Positions 26,500-36,226 of a DNA stretch of 64,000 bases are shown here, one piece after another. The notes under the pieces were generated by a model. It was not told the DNA's origin, ran no database searches, and saw only the letters and a program-made list of their open reading frames with translations. The stretch's first letter is position 1, and each line of letters begins with the position of its first letter. The translations under genes were made by a program, and so were the position numbers. Origin of the DNA: JBEVJC01 sp040510375 (GTDB lineage Bacteria > Bacteroidota > Bacteroidia > Chitinophagales > Chitinophagaceae); NCBI GenBank assembly GCA_040510375.1, contig JBEVJC010000017.1, positions 1 to 64,000 of the forward strand, given 5' to 3'.

Positions 26500-29400
26500 A
26501 TGAATCGCAGACAACTGCCGGGTGTCAGTATGTTTACCATACTGCTCCTACTTCTCTCATGCATTTCCTACTCACAGCAACGATCCATCCGTGGAATGGT
26601 GATCAATGCCAATGACCAGCAAGGCATACCGGGGGTAACTGTTACCCTGAAGGGCAGCACTGTGGCTACACAGACCGGCCCGACAGGATCATTTACTATT
26701 GATGTGCCGGCCACTCCAGCAGCCAGCACACTGGTCTTCAGTTCTGTTGGTTATGTAACTTATGAACAGGCGGTGGCAGGGACATCCGTCGAAATATCCC
26801 TGACACCATCACAAGCTTCCCTGGAAGAAGTGGTGGTTATTGGTTATGGTACCCAACGTCGTAAAGACGTAACGGGTGCGATTACCAAGGTTACAGGCGA
26901 AAACCTGAACACCATACCCACTCCCAGTTTTGAAGCAGCGCTTCAGGGCAAGGCACCAGGTGTACAGATCATCCAGGGTAACGGACTGGCGGGTTCAGGT
27001 AGCGTTATCCGCATCCGCGGTATCGGATCGGTTACAGCCGGTGGCGACCCGCTATTTGTATTGGACGGAATACCTATTACTTCCGATCAGTTTATCCGCA
27101 GTAATTCCGGCGCAATGAACCAGAACCCACTTGCCTCCATCAATCCGGCCGATATTGAATCGATTGAGATTCTCAAAGATGCCGGTGCAACGGGTATCTA
27201 CGGCTCACGCGGAGCAAATGGAGTAATCCTTATTACAACAAAACGTGGCAAGTCCGGCAAACCACGATTTAATTACAGCAACCGCCTTGGTGTTGCCACC
27301 TCAGCGCTGAAACCGGAATTTGTAAACAGTACCGAATGGCTGCAACTCCGACAGGAAGGATGGGTGAATGATGGTCGCATTGGTCTGGCCGATGTCCCCG
27401 GCAGCCAGACATACGCGCAAGCGGCAGCAAATAATACGGACTGGTGGGAAAAGCTTACCAGCACTGGTTTCATCAATGAACATAATTTAAGTATGAGCCA
27501 GGGCACAAAAAAGCTGAAAAGCTTTTTGAATCTTACCTATGGTTCATACGAAGGATATATCAGGAGTAATAGCTTCGAACGTATCAGCGTCCGCGCCAAT
27601 GTTGATTATACACCAGTTGACAATATTAAAATTTCCCTTACCTCCGGATATAACCGAGGTAATAACCACCGGGTGCCTGCTGCCTGGGACGGAGGGATTG
27701 GTGACGCACTAAGTAGTGCACTGCCAATCTACCCGGTCTATATGCCAGATGGCAATTATTTTCTCAATGGCGCCAATCCGGTACGCAGGATCCAGGAAAC
27801 CGAGCGCCGCGAGATAGATAACCGTTTTATAGGAGGACTTTCTTTCGAATGGCAGATCGTCCGCAACCTGTATCTGCGTGCTACCGGCTCAATCGAATAC
27901 ACGACTGCATTTGATGATATTTTTGAATCGGCTAACTGGACCAATCAGTCGAATAAAGATTCCGGTTATGCCAAACGTAACCCCTACTGGGGCAATAATA
28001 AAAACGGCAACATCACACTTAACTACCTGAAGAAAATCGGGGCCAACCATAGCTTCAACTTCCTGGTTGGTTCAGAAGCGCAGGAATACGTGCGTAAGAA
28101 ATATCGTTTTGAGATTGGCGACTTTGCCAGCGAGGGATACTGGAATAATGTTGGTGACTACCAGGATAGACTTGATGAACTGGTAGTTGCGCGACGTAAC
28201 CAGGTTCCTCCCCAACCTACCGAGATCGCTGAAGGCGAATATACATTCAACAGTTTCTTTGGCCGTGTCAACTATTCTTTCAGGGAACGATACGCATTCC
28301 AGGTAACGGCCAGGATGGACGGAAGTTCCAAATTCGGTCAGAATAACCGACATGGTTTCTTTCCCGCAGCTTCCGCAGCATGGACCATCAGTGAAGAGAG
28401 CTTTATGAAACAATACACATTCATCAACTTTCTCAAACTGCGTGGAAGTTATGGAGTGGTGGGTAATGCCAATGTCGTAGCAGGCCGCTATTATGCCAAC
28501 TTTGCGTATGGCGGTGTAAACTATAATGGAAATACCACGGCCTATCTGAATAGTTATGGTAACCCGGATCTCAAATGGGAAAAGCTTAATAATATCGATG
28601 CTGCAGTAGAATTCTCGTTATTCTCTTCCAGGCTTACTGGTGAACTCGCTTATTATCATAAGATCACCACTTCTACTATTATGGAACCAGGGCTTTCTCC
28701 TTCCAATGGTGTTGGTAATGTATTGCGAAACCTTTACAACAGCAAAATACTGAATGAAGGTTATGAACTCAGCTTGAATTATAAACTGATCAACCGGAAG
28801 GACCTGATCTGGAGCATCGGTGGAAATATTTCCAAGAACTATAACGAAGTGCTGAACTGGGAACTTGGACCTGATGTTGTAAGCGGTGCATCCAACGATA
28901 CAAGAGTTGTTAAGGGATTACCAATCGGGGTCAACTACCTGGTTCGATTCCATGGTGTCGATCCGGCCGATGGATTACCGATCTGGCTCGACAGGGATGG
29001 CAAACAAACCAAGACCTTCTCACTCAACCATCGCGTATATGCCGGCAGTGTAATGCCGGATTATATCGGCGGATTTAATACAGCTGTGCAATATAAAGGC
29101 TTTGAACTTTCCACACTCTTCACCTTTGTCATTGGCGGGAATATCTATGATAACTCTGGAAAATATCAATTCCTGGGTACTTCAAAGAAGAACTGGAATT
29201 TCAGGAAAGAATTCCTGGACAGATGGACCGAACCAGGCGATATTGCCCAATACCCAAGGCTGACCTATGATGCATCAACCTATCCGGGTGTTCCAAGTGA
29301 AGACCAGTTCAATTCCACTTTGTTCCTTCATGACGCCAGTTATTTAAGGATGCGTGAACTGACTATCGGATATCGCGTACCACAGCATATTATCAGAAAA

Positions 29401-29592
29401 TGGAAACTGACCACGGTAAGGGTATATGTTACTGGCAGCAACCTGCTGACGTTTACGAAGTATCCAGGTGGTGATCCCGAGATCACGCGTGATTTCGAAA
29501 ATCCGCAGGACCGTAACCTCAGTCCGAATATTACTTACCTCACTGCTCCTACACAGCGCACGGTAGTATTCGGTCTTAACCTTGGTTTCTAA
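26500..29592 (+). CDS. SusC/RagA-type TonB-dependent transporter (starch locus)
   Basis: A 1030-residue outer-membrane importer of oligosaccharides. The ATG at 26500 (MNRRQLPG) is preferred over an in-frame TTG at 26494. A signal peptide is followed by a carboxypeptidase-D-like regulatory domain (RSIRGMVINANDQQGIPGVTV), then the TonB box region LEEVVVIGYG, a plug domain, and a 22-strand barrel. It starts 39 bp after the amylase stop and is followed 30 bp later by susD. With SusD it should capture and import maltooligosaccharides. Confidence 0.95.
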   Translation: MNRRQLPGVSMFTILLLLLSCISYSQQRSIRGMVINANDQQGIPGVTVTLKGSTVATQTGPTGSFTIDVPATPAASTLVFSSVGYVTYEQAVAGTSVEISLTPSQASLEEVVVIGYGTQRRKDVTGAITKVTGENLNTIPTPSFEAALQGKAPGVQIIQGNGLAGSGSVIRIRGIGSVTAGGDPLFVLDGIPITSDQFIRSNSGAMNQNPLASINPADIESIEILKDAGATGIYGSRGANGVILITTKRGKSGKPRFNYSNRLGVATSALKPEFVNSTEWLQLRQEGWVNDGRIGLADVPGSQTYAQAAANNTDWWEKLTSTGFINEHNLSMSQGTKKLKSFLNLTYGSYEGYIRSNSFERISVRANVDYTPVDNIKISLTSGYNRGNNHRVPAAWDGGIGDALSSALPIYPVYMPDGNYFLNGANPVRRIQETERREIDNRFIGGLSFEWQIVRNLYLRATGSIEYTTAFDDIFESANWTNQSNKDSGYAKRNPYWGNNKNGNITLNYLKKIGANHSFNFLVGSEAQEYVRKKYRFEIGDFASEGYWNNVGDYQDRLDELVVARRNQVPPQPTEIAEGEYTFNSFFGRVNYSFRERYAFQVTARMDGSSKFGQNNRHGFFPAASAAWTISEESFMKQYTFINFLKLRGSYGVVGNANVVAGRYYANFAYGGVNYNGNTTAYLNSYGNPDLKWEKLNNIDAAVEFSLFSSRLTGELAYYHKITTSTIMEPGLSPSNGVGNVLRNLYNSKILNEGYELSLNYKLINRKDLIWSIGGNISKNYNEVLNWELGPDVVSGASNDTRVVKGLPIGVNYLVRFHGVDPADGLPIWLDRDGKQTKTFSLNHRVYAGSVMPDYIGGFNTAVQYKGFELSTLFTFVIGGNIYDNSGKYQFLGTSKKNWNFRKEFLDRWTEPGDIAQYPRLTYDASTYPGVPSEDQFNSTLFLHDASYLRMRELTIGYRVPQHIIRKWKLTTVRVYVTGSNLLTFTKYPGGDPEITRDFENPQDRNLSPNITYLTAPTQRTVVFGLNLGF

Positions 29593-29622
29593 AATTTATT
29601 TCAACCTATTTAATTAAACAAT

Positions 29623-31005
29623 ATGAAATCATTTCAATTAAAAATATCTGCGGCACTGATGATCCCGGTTATGCTGGTGTCGTGTTCAAAGTTCCTGGAG
29701 CGTCCACCGGAGGGACAGCTTACGGAAGAACAACTTTTTCAAACCGAAGCTGATGTGGCCGCTTTTACCAATGGCACCTATACCCTGATTGCCGACAATG
29801 CCTTCGCTGGCGGAAGAAGGATCGTGCTGAATGAATTGCTGGGTGATGAATACCGCGGTGAATTCTTTACTGGTGATTATGCGGAAATCTTCCGCCGGGC
29901 TAATTCTATCTTCGGTGGCACGCGCGATGATTTTTACCGCAAGGCCTATGATATCGCAGGACGTTCCAATATTGTACTCACCCATCTGGACCTCGCCACA
30001 ACAAGACGTGCCGAACTGGAAGGCTCCGCTAAATTTTTCAGGGCGATAGCACATTTTGAGGTAGTCCGGCTTTTCGCACAGCCCTGGGGATATACACCCG
30101 ATAACACCCATCCGGGCATACCATTAAGAACGGAAATAAATCTTGGTTCGGTCGACCGCGCCACGGTTAAGGCCGTTTACGACCAGGTTATTGCCGATCT
30201 GCTTGAGGCCGGTGAACTGCTGCCTGAAGCTCCCGCCAATGGTAAATATTATACGGCTACCAAATGGGCAGCAAAGGCGTATCTCGCCAAAGTTTATTTC
30301 CAACAAAATGATTTTGCAAATGCATTCAAATACGCCAATGAAGTAATCACCAGTAACCGTTTCCTGCTTGATACGGATTTCAATGCACGGTATTCATTAG
30401 GTAATAGCACGGAAGGGATTCTTTCCATTGAACATTCAGTCAACAATTTTGAACCTGGTGATGAAATAAGAAATGCCTTCCGTTCGGACCTGAGTATTCC
30501 CAATTTCCGGCTGACCGATCAGTTCTATGGTATTGCTACGGCCAGGGCCGCTGATTTACGTCGTGCCTGGTATACCCAGCAAAGTGGTTTTAACCTCCTG
30601 ACCAAGTATAACAAAAACGATTTTGATATACCCCTGGTACATCTTACCGAAATCCAACTGATCAGGGCTGAATCTGCTGCAGAAACCGGTGCAGCCAACC
30701 TGGCCACAGGCATCAGTGATATTAATGAAATCATGACAAGGGCATATGGCAGCACCAGCTTTAACCTTCCAACCACCGCATCGGCTGCACTCGTTATCTC
30801 AGCCACTCGCAATGAACGCGAATTGGAACTGGTTGGCGAAGGCAACCGGGTACAGGAGATCAAACGTATCGGCGCAAGGAACGGGAGCAATATCGACCGG
30901 CGTGGTTCGGTATGGAATTGTAACGGGCTGATCCTTCAATTTCCCAAAGGAGAGCAGGATGCCTTCCCCGGTTTTTTAATGAACGCAGAAGGCGGATGTT
31001 TTTAA
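29623..31005 (+). CDS. SusD/RagB-type surface lipoprotein (starch locus)
   Basis: A 460-residue lid protein for the SusC transporter. The lipoprotein signal ends at MLVSCSKFLERPP. FFRAIAHFEVVRLFAQPWG is the typical TPR-like SusD signature, and the C-terminal half (NERELELVGEGNRVQEIKRIG) matches the RagB/SusD fold. It is shorter than typical SusD (about 550). It lies in the same operon as the SusC gene and is followed by the DUF5004 lipoprotein gene. Confidence 0.93.
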   Translation: MKSFQLKISAALMIPVMLVSCSKFLERPPEGQLTEEQLFQTEADVAAFTNGTYTLIADNAFAGGRRIVLNELLGDEYRGEFFTGDYAEIFRRANSIFGGTRDDFYRKAYDIAGRSNIVLTHLDLATTRRAELEGSAKFFRAIAHFEVVRLFAQPWGYTPDNTHPGIPLRTEINLGSVDRATVKAVYDQVIADLLEAGELLPEAPANGKYYTATKWAAKAYLAKVYFQQNDFANAFKYANEVITSNRFLLDTDFNARYSLGNSTEGILSIEHSVNNFEPGDEIRNAFRSDLSIPNFRLTDQFYGIATARAADLRRAWYTQQSGFNLLTKYNKNDFDIPLVHLTEIQLIRAESAAETGAANLATGISDINEIMTRAYGSTSFNLPTTASAALVISATRNERELELVGEGNRVQEIKRIGARNGSNIDRRGSVWNCNGLILQFPKGEQDAFPGFLMNAEGGCF

Positions 31006-31023
31006 ACTTAATAATCAACACAC

Positions 31024-31512
31024 ATGAAAAATAAAATTGTTTATATAATGATGGTTCTGCTGATAGCAGGCTGTCAACCGGATGCCCATAAAGAAATAGG
31101 TCCGGCCCGGGATCTCGTCCAGTCAATGAACGGCACATGGAAATTAACCAGGGTTATCCAGCGGGACAACGAAGCCGTCCGTAAAGGATTTCCCTTCCGC
31201 GACCTGGATATCACCGGTTTATTCCCCTATTCCGATTTTATTCTGACATTAAATGCTGATGCAGGAAATCCCACTACCTACAGTTCAGTACAGGGCAATG
31301 CACCAGCAATCCTTAAATCTGCATCAGGCAACTGGACAGTCGACAATCCGGATTACCCCGGAGTTATCGCACTTGCAAACGGTACTACGGTCGATTCCAT
31401 CAGGCTGGGAGGTTATCCCGTTGGAGCAGAAACCAACCTGAGTCTTACCGTGCAGCGTAAACTCGGAGAGAAACTGGTCATTTCATACATCTACGAATTC
31501 ACCAAACAATAA
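31024..31512 (+). CDS. DUF5004-type lipoprotein
   Basis: A 162-residue lipoprotein (signal ending at LLIAGCQPD). The pattern SMNGTWKLTRVIQRD, then YSDFILTLNAD and LVISYIYEFTK, fits the lipocalin-like DUF5004 family that is often found next to SusCD pairs. Its role is not established; a surface glycan-binding or accessory role is an inference. It lies between susD and the amylase-N-terminus-like gene, in the same operon. Confidence 0.75.
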   Translation: MKNKIVYIMMVLLIAGCQPDAHKEIGPARDLVQSMNGTWKLTRVIQRDNEAVRKGFPFRDLDITGLFPYSDFILTLNADAGNPTTYSSVQGNAPAILKSASGNWTVDNPDYPGVIALANGTTVDSIRLGGYPVGAETNLSLTVQRKLGEKLVISYIYEFTKQ

Positions 31513-31523
31513 TACCAGCCAAT

Positions 31524-32303
31524 ATGAAACAGTTACTGACAATAATACTTCTGCTAGGGCTGGTAATTACCAGTCAGGCACAGAACCCTACGTTTTCCCC
31601 TTCGTCGTTTACTGCGGAAGACGAGGTTACATTAACCGTTGATGTAAGCAATACCCCGATGGCGGGAGTAGCCGATGCCTATATCTGGATTTTCTGTAAT
31701 CCCGACCAGCCAGAGGGGTTAAGGGGTGATGGAATTGTAAATGGCACCTGGACCAGTTCCAGCAGTGCCGCCAGGCTTACACCAGCCGGACCAAACAAGT
31801 GGACATTCACATTCATCGCCACTACCATGTTCAATAAAACGCCAGCCGACTTAAAAACTTTCGGTTTCCTGGTTAAAAAAGCAGATGGTAGTGCGCAAAC
31901 ACCGGATTACAAAGCATTCAGTTTTGATCCCCTTGTCTTTGTTCCATCCATGCTTCGGGTATTCCCTGCAATAGTGGGAGCCAACGACATCGTATCCGTC
32001 AATTTTGACAGGGCACATGCCGTGTCAACGAATGAACAACGGATGACTCCCACTGCTGCACTTATCACAGCATGGGACGAAACAGGTACACAGGTGGGAA
32101 CAGAACTGGAGATTCCCGTACGTAAACTGCAGGACCAGATCTGGATCGCCACCTTCCTGCCTTTGGGCCGGTTCACAGCACCGGTCGATCACCGTTTGTC
32201 AAAACTCAGGTACCGGTTCAAAGGCACCATACTCGGACCTGACGGAACTCCCCAGAATATAACCAGCAGTGAGGCGGAAATAACATTATCGAACCTGCAA
32301 TAA
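31524..32303 (+). CDS. Exported protein resembling the amylase N-terminal region
   Basis: A 259-residue protein with a signal peptide (cleavage near SQAQ), no lipobox and no T9SS tail. Its N-terminal half parallels residues 20-150 of the GH13 enzyme at 23569: both begin with a strand of the form SPxxFTxxDE, continue with a strand carrying (Y/H)I(W/G), and share NKWTFT and a late FLVKKADG / ILYRDGAG pair. It lacks the catalytic barrel. I infer a starch-binding or accessory role. Confidence 0.6.
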   Translation: MKQLLTIILLLGLVITSQAQNPTFSPSSFTAEDEVTLTVDVSNTPMAGVADAYIWIFCNPDQPEGLRGDGIVNGTWTSSSSAARLTPAGPNKWTFTFIATTMFNKTPADLKTFGFLVKKADGSAQTPDYKAFSFDPLVFVPSMLRVFPAIVGANDIVSVNFDRAHAVSTNEQRMTPTAALITAWDETGTQVGTELEIPVRKLQDQIWIATFLPLGRFTAPVDHRLSKLRYRFKGTILGPDGTPQNITSSEAEITLSNLQ

Positions 32304-32307
32304 ACTT

Positions 32308-34137
32308 ATGATGATGAAAAAAATAATTTATCTCTTTGCGGCCATTGCCCTGATGCTTCAAGCCTGCAAAAAAACAGAATTCGCGGGTGACGATCCAACG
32401 GGTGAAGGCCTTACGGGTTTTAATCTGCGCACGCCAGCTTCTTCTTCCAACATTGTACTGAACTCTGCTACACCCGATGAGAAAGTTGATTTCAGCTGGT
32501 CGGCCGCAACACCAGGTCTAACCACGGCACCCGCCTATAAAGTGGTAATGGCTTTAAAAAATGGTGGTGACCTCAAAACCCCTTTGCTCGAATTTGATGC
32601 GCAGGGTAATACCTCGTTATCGTTATCTGCTTCAGCGATAGATGCTGCACTTTCTTCCAAAGGTATCGCCGCCGCAGCTGTGACCGAACTCAGTTGGTCG
32701 GTTATTGCCAATAATGGTGATGTAGATGTGATGGCCTCCAATGTATTCCTGCTGACCATTAAACGTTTCAGTGATGGCGCTTCTCCCTTCCAGGTACTGG
32801 CACCGGTTTCTTCATTGACGGCACAATCGATCAATCCGAATTCAACTACTGATAAATTTGAATTCAGGTGGACCCGTTCCAAACCCGCTACAGGCGGACC
32901 TGCCATTACCTACAAAGTGCTGTTTGCTGAACGTAAGGTGGATGCCAATGGCGTTCCCCTGGCAATCGACTGGTCGGCTCCTTTATTCTCTGTTGATGCC
33001 GACAATACCGGACTGGATAGTATTGCCAGTATCACTTATAAACAAATGAGTGACCTGATGTCCGGAGCAGGTTTTACCAACCTTCCGCTGCCGGTATCTC
33101 TTACCTGGACTGTAGTGGCGTCTTCTGGTGACTGGAAACAATATTCTGCCTTCACCAATGATCTTGTAATCACACGCGAGATCAGGGTTTATATTGTTGG
33201 AAGTGCCACACCAAACGGATGGGATGCATCACAGGCCATTCGTATGATTGCTGATGGTTCCAACTTCGGCGTGTTTTATATGTATGTCTTTCTCAAGGGT
33301 GGTGAAGAATTTAAATTCCTCAATGGACCGGCCTTCCCTCCTGCTGCGGGTGCGGTTGACTGGGGCATGGGCGGTGCTTCAGGTGATCTCACTGCCGATG
33401 GTGAGTCCAATATACCAGTCGCCACTTCAGGTGTTTACCGCTTAACCGTTGATCTCAATAATATGAAGTATTATGTGCAGACAGGCCGCATGGGTACTGT
33501 TGGTGGTGCTACCCCCGCTGGCTGGGATCCGCCGGGTGTGTTCCCTTCACAGGAATTCGGTTTTGTCAATACCAATCTCTTCCTTGGCGTATTTAATTTT
33601 ACCGGAGGTAGTGAGTTTAAACTGATCGATGGGGATAGCTGGCCTGGTGGCGGCGGTCCGGTGTCGCAAACGCGCGACTATGGCCGTGGTGCGACTGAAG
33701 GAGTATTGGCTGAAAACAATGAATCAAATATCGTTGGGCCTGCAGCCGGACTGAGCCGACTTATCTGGGATGGCACCGATCCGTTGAACCTGAAATACCA
33801 GCTGATGGCAGCAACAGAGATGCGCATTGTTGGAAATGGTATGGACCAGGCCGGAGTGAATGACTGGGATCCGGGTTCATCACCACAGATGACTTATGGT
33901 GGTAATGGAGTCTGGACGCTTACTATCAACCTGAAGGCAGATAAGGAAATCAAGTTCCTTGCCGGTAATGACTGGGGTGCGTTCGATTATGAAGATGCCA
34001 GTAATGGAAATCAGACGCCGGCCACTGCAATGAAGATTGCATGGAATGGTGGTCCTAATTTCAAGACCCCACTGGTGGCCGGAACCTATACAATAACATT
34101 AAATGAAAAAACACAAACGGTGACTATTACACCGTGA
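32308..34137 (+). CDS. SusE/SusF-type starch-binding lipoprotein, enlarged
   Basis: A 609-residue surface lipoprotein (signal ending at MLQACKKTEF). Two SusE-type N-terminal beta domains (about 40-155 and 165-290) are followed by three SusE/SusF-type starch-binding modules (about 293-390, 393-505 and 506-609), each with a WD or GWD pattern and a KFL motif (EFKFLNG, EFKLIDG, EIKFLAG). SusE has two and SusF three such modules, but both have only one N-terminal domain, so this is a larger version. It is the last gene of the operon and ends before a strong terminator. Confidence 0.85.
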   Translation: MMMKKIIYLFAAIALMLQACKKTEFAGDDPTGEGLTGFNLRTPASSSNIVLNSATPDEKVDFSWSAATPGLTTAPAYKVVMALKNGGDLKTPLLEFDAQGNTSLSLSASAIDAALSSKGIAAAAVTELSWSVIANNGDVDVMASNVFLLTIKRFSDGASPFQVLAPVSSLTAQSINPNSTTDKFEFRWTRSKPATGGPAITYKVLFAERKVDANGVPLAIDWSAPLFSVDADNTGLDSIASITYKQMSDLMSGAGFTNLPLPVSLTWTVVASSGDWKQYSAFTNDLVITREIRVYIVGSATPNGWDASQAIRMIADGSNFGVFYMYVFLKGGEEFKFLNGPAFPPAAGAVDWGMGGASGDLTADGESNIPVATSGVYRLTVDLNNMKYYVQTGRMGTVGGATPAGWDPPGVFPSQEFGFVNTNLFLGVFNFTGGSEFKLIDGDSWPGGGGPVSQTRDYGRGATEGVLAENNESNIVGPAAGLSRLIWDGTDPLNLKYQLMAATEMRIVGNGMDQAGVNDWDPGSSPQMTYGGNGVWTLTINLKADKEIKFLAGNDWGAFDYEDASNGNQTPATAMKIAWNGGPNFKTPLVAGTYTITLNEKTQTVTITP

Positions 34138-34161
34138 TGGATTTAAAATTATCTATCAAGG

Positions 34162-34196
34162 AGGCTGTCTCAAATCGATGAGGCAGCCTTTTTTTA
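34162..34196. terminator. Bidirectional terminator between the starch locus and LytTR genes
   Basis: AGGCTGTCTCA and TGAGGCAGCCT (34162-34172, 34179-34189) form a hairpin with a 6-nt loop and one mismatch, followed by eight T. It lies between two converging genes, 25 bp past the SusE/F stop and at the end of the LytTR regulator. Confidence 0.85.
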
Positions 34197-34955
34197 TTCC
34201 TTTCTCCATAATTTATCATCCACAATCTGTCTGAGCACGGCATCCCGGAACAGCCGTCCCACGGGGATCCGGTAATCCCCGATCCTGATCTCCTGCGGCT
34301 CCAGTGAGCTGACCTTATTCTTTGCTACAATAAATGATTTATGTGCGCGGATGAACAGCTCTGCAGGTAATTTATTTTCCAGCTGTTTTAATGTCAACAG
34401 GGTAATAAATTTTTTATCGACAGTCTGGACACTTGCATAATTCTGCAGGCTTTCGATAAACAGGATATCATTGTAAAAAATCTTTTCATACCGGTAGTCG
34501 GATCTGATAAAAAAATAACCCGGTGCGGGCGATATTGTTTCTCCAACCTGGCCCGGATGAGGCAATTGGTTGTTGTTGCCCTGATGAAGCAACTGGTGAT
34601 AGTCGCGCGCTTTTGACACTGCCTTGAAAAAACGATCAAAGGTGATTGGCTTTACCAGGTAGTCTAATACATCCAGCTGATAACTTTCCAACGCATACTG
34701 CGGGTATGCCGTGGTAAGGATCACCATTGGCCGGCTATTTCGGATCTTCAGGAAATCGATGCCGCTCATCAGGGGCATCTGCACATCAAGAAATATAAGA
34801 TCGATCCCTGTCTTTTCAAGAAGCAGGGCATTCAGTTCAACTGAATTACCCAGGCTTGTAACCCGTTCCAGGAAATCGATCTGCAGGACATAACTTTCCA
34901 GTCCCTCCCTTGCAAGTGGTTCATCATCCACGATCACACAACGAAGCGGTTTCAA
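34194..34955 (-). CDS. LytTR-type response regulator
   Basis: A 253-residue DNA-binding regulator. The receiver domain carries the acidic pair DDE (10-12), the phospho-acceptor Asp57 in LIFLDVQMP, and a Lys in YLVKPI. From about residue 150 a LytTR DNA-binding domain follows (FIRSDYRYEKIFYNDILFIE, then RAHKSFIV). The start is a TTG at 34955 that overlaps the kinase stop as TTGA; there is no ATG in frame that keeps the receiver intact, so translation should depend on the kinase. It is the downstream gene of the kinase/regulator pair. Confidence 0.93.
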   Translation of the reverse strand: MKPLRCVIVDDEPLAREGLESYVLQIDFLERVTSLGNSVELNALLLEKTGIDLIFLDVQMPLMSGIDFLKIRNSRPMVILTTAYPQYALESYQLDVLDYLVKPITFDRFFKAVSKARDYHQLLHQGNNNQLPHPGQVGETISPAPGYFFIRSDYRYEKIFYNDILFIESLQNYASVQTVDKKFITLLTLKQLENKLPAELFIRAHKSFIVAKNKVSSLEPQEIRIGDYRIPVGRLFRDAVLRQIVDDKLWRKE

Positions 34956-36061
34956 ACGGAAATGATTTTGGGGACCGGCACTATCGATGTTAATTCAAGG
35001 GTGAGACGGATGTGATGTGTATCGGATGTTTGTTCTATCAGCAGTTCATGTTTACCAGGATAAACGAGGTCAAGTCTCCGTTGTACATTATTTAATCCGA
35101 TACCACCGTATGCCACCACATGTACCGCCTGTTGCTGCGGATCGGAAGAATTGTTTACAACAAGGATAAGTTTATCATCTGCCAGACTCATCCGAATGGA
35201 AATAAATCCAGCGCGCTTCCGGCTATGTGATACATGTTTAAACGCATTTTCTATAAATGGAAGTAATACAAATGGTGCAATGCCCCATTCACCGGTATGT
35301 TGCGGCCAGTCGAATGAAAACTTCAGGTCGGGTTCCTGCCGGAGTAACTCCAGTTCCACAAAATTCCGGATAAATAATACTTCCTGGTCGAGCGGAATCC
35401 TCGCATCATTACAATCATATAATTGATAACGGAGCAAGTCAGAGAATTTGGCCAGCGTGGAGGAAGCCAGTTTCGGGTCCTGCGGAATCAGCACAAAAAT
35501 GGAATTGATGGTATTAAACAGAAAATGGGGATTGAGTTGCGACTTAAGGAATTTCAATTCAGTTTCCAGTTTTTCATTTTCCAGCTGGCCCTGGCGTTGC
35601 CTCGACTCAATCCAGTTTTTGGTAAGTTTCACACTCATGGCCAGTGTCATACTTGCCACAGTTGAAGCAAAAGTATTTGCCTGGAAAAAATGCCAGAAGT
35701 TATCGCCATTAACGCCGTATAATTCGGGCATGGACACACCCGACAAAGAACTGCTCAGGTAATAACCGGGAACAATGAGGATTGCAACTGCGAGGGTTAC
35801 CAACAGTACGGCAACGATATAAGAAAAATAACGCCCCTTCTCCAGCAACCGGGGAATCAACACATAGAGGTTAAAGTAAACACCGAGGGCTTCAAAGATC
35901 ACATAGAATAAAAACTTGATCCCGTAAGGCGATCCTATATTGGCCATTACTGCCAGCGGACTACCGATCAATATTGTCCACAGCATTATATGGTAACCAA
36001 ACCAGAACGGGATGTGATATAATTTATACCGGATAAACCAGTGGGCTTTCTGAACAGGCAT
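34952..36061 (-). CDS. LytS/YehU-type sensor histidine kinase
   Basis: A 369-residue inner-membrane kinase: about four transmembrane helices (residues 12-110) and no periplasmic sensor domain, then a coiled linker, the phospho-acceptor region LNPHFLFNTINSIF and a degenerate HATPase domain (FVLLPFIENAFKH). This is the His_kinase/HATPase_c_5 family, which pairs with LytTR regulators. It overlaps the regulator by 4 bp and is divergent from a TonB-dependent barrel gene 165 bp away, the same arrangement as at 52.1-57.0 kb. Confidence 0.92.
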   Translation of the reverse strand: MPVQKAHWFIRYKLYHIPFWFGYHIMLWTILIGSPLAVMANIGSPYGIKFLFYVIFEALGVYFNLYVLIPRLLEKGRYFSYIVAVLLVTLAVAILIVPGYYLSSSLSGVSMPELYGVNGDNFWHFFQANTFASTVASMTLAMSVKLTKNWIESRQRQGQLENEKLETELKFLKSQLNPHFLFNTINSIFVLIPQDPKLASSTLAKFSDLLRYQLYDCNDARIPLDQEVLFIRNFVELELLRQEPDLKFSFDWPQHTGEWGIAPFVLLPFIENAFKHVSHSRKRAGFISIRMSLADDKLILVVNNSSDPQQQAVHVVAYGGIGLNNVQRRLDLVYPGKHELLIEQTSDTHHIRLTLELTSIVPVPKIISV

Positions 36062-36226
36062 GACTTAAAAGTAACCTAAAAATGCGGCAGGCTGAATGCA
36101 TCATGGATGAACCGCCTGAAAATCTTGATAAACGAAAAAAACCGGCAGACAGGTAGTTTGCCGGGCCGGAGGGGTTGTTTGTCAAAAAGCCCCCAATGCT
36201 GTTATCCGTCGCTTTTTCTTTGAACT

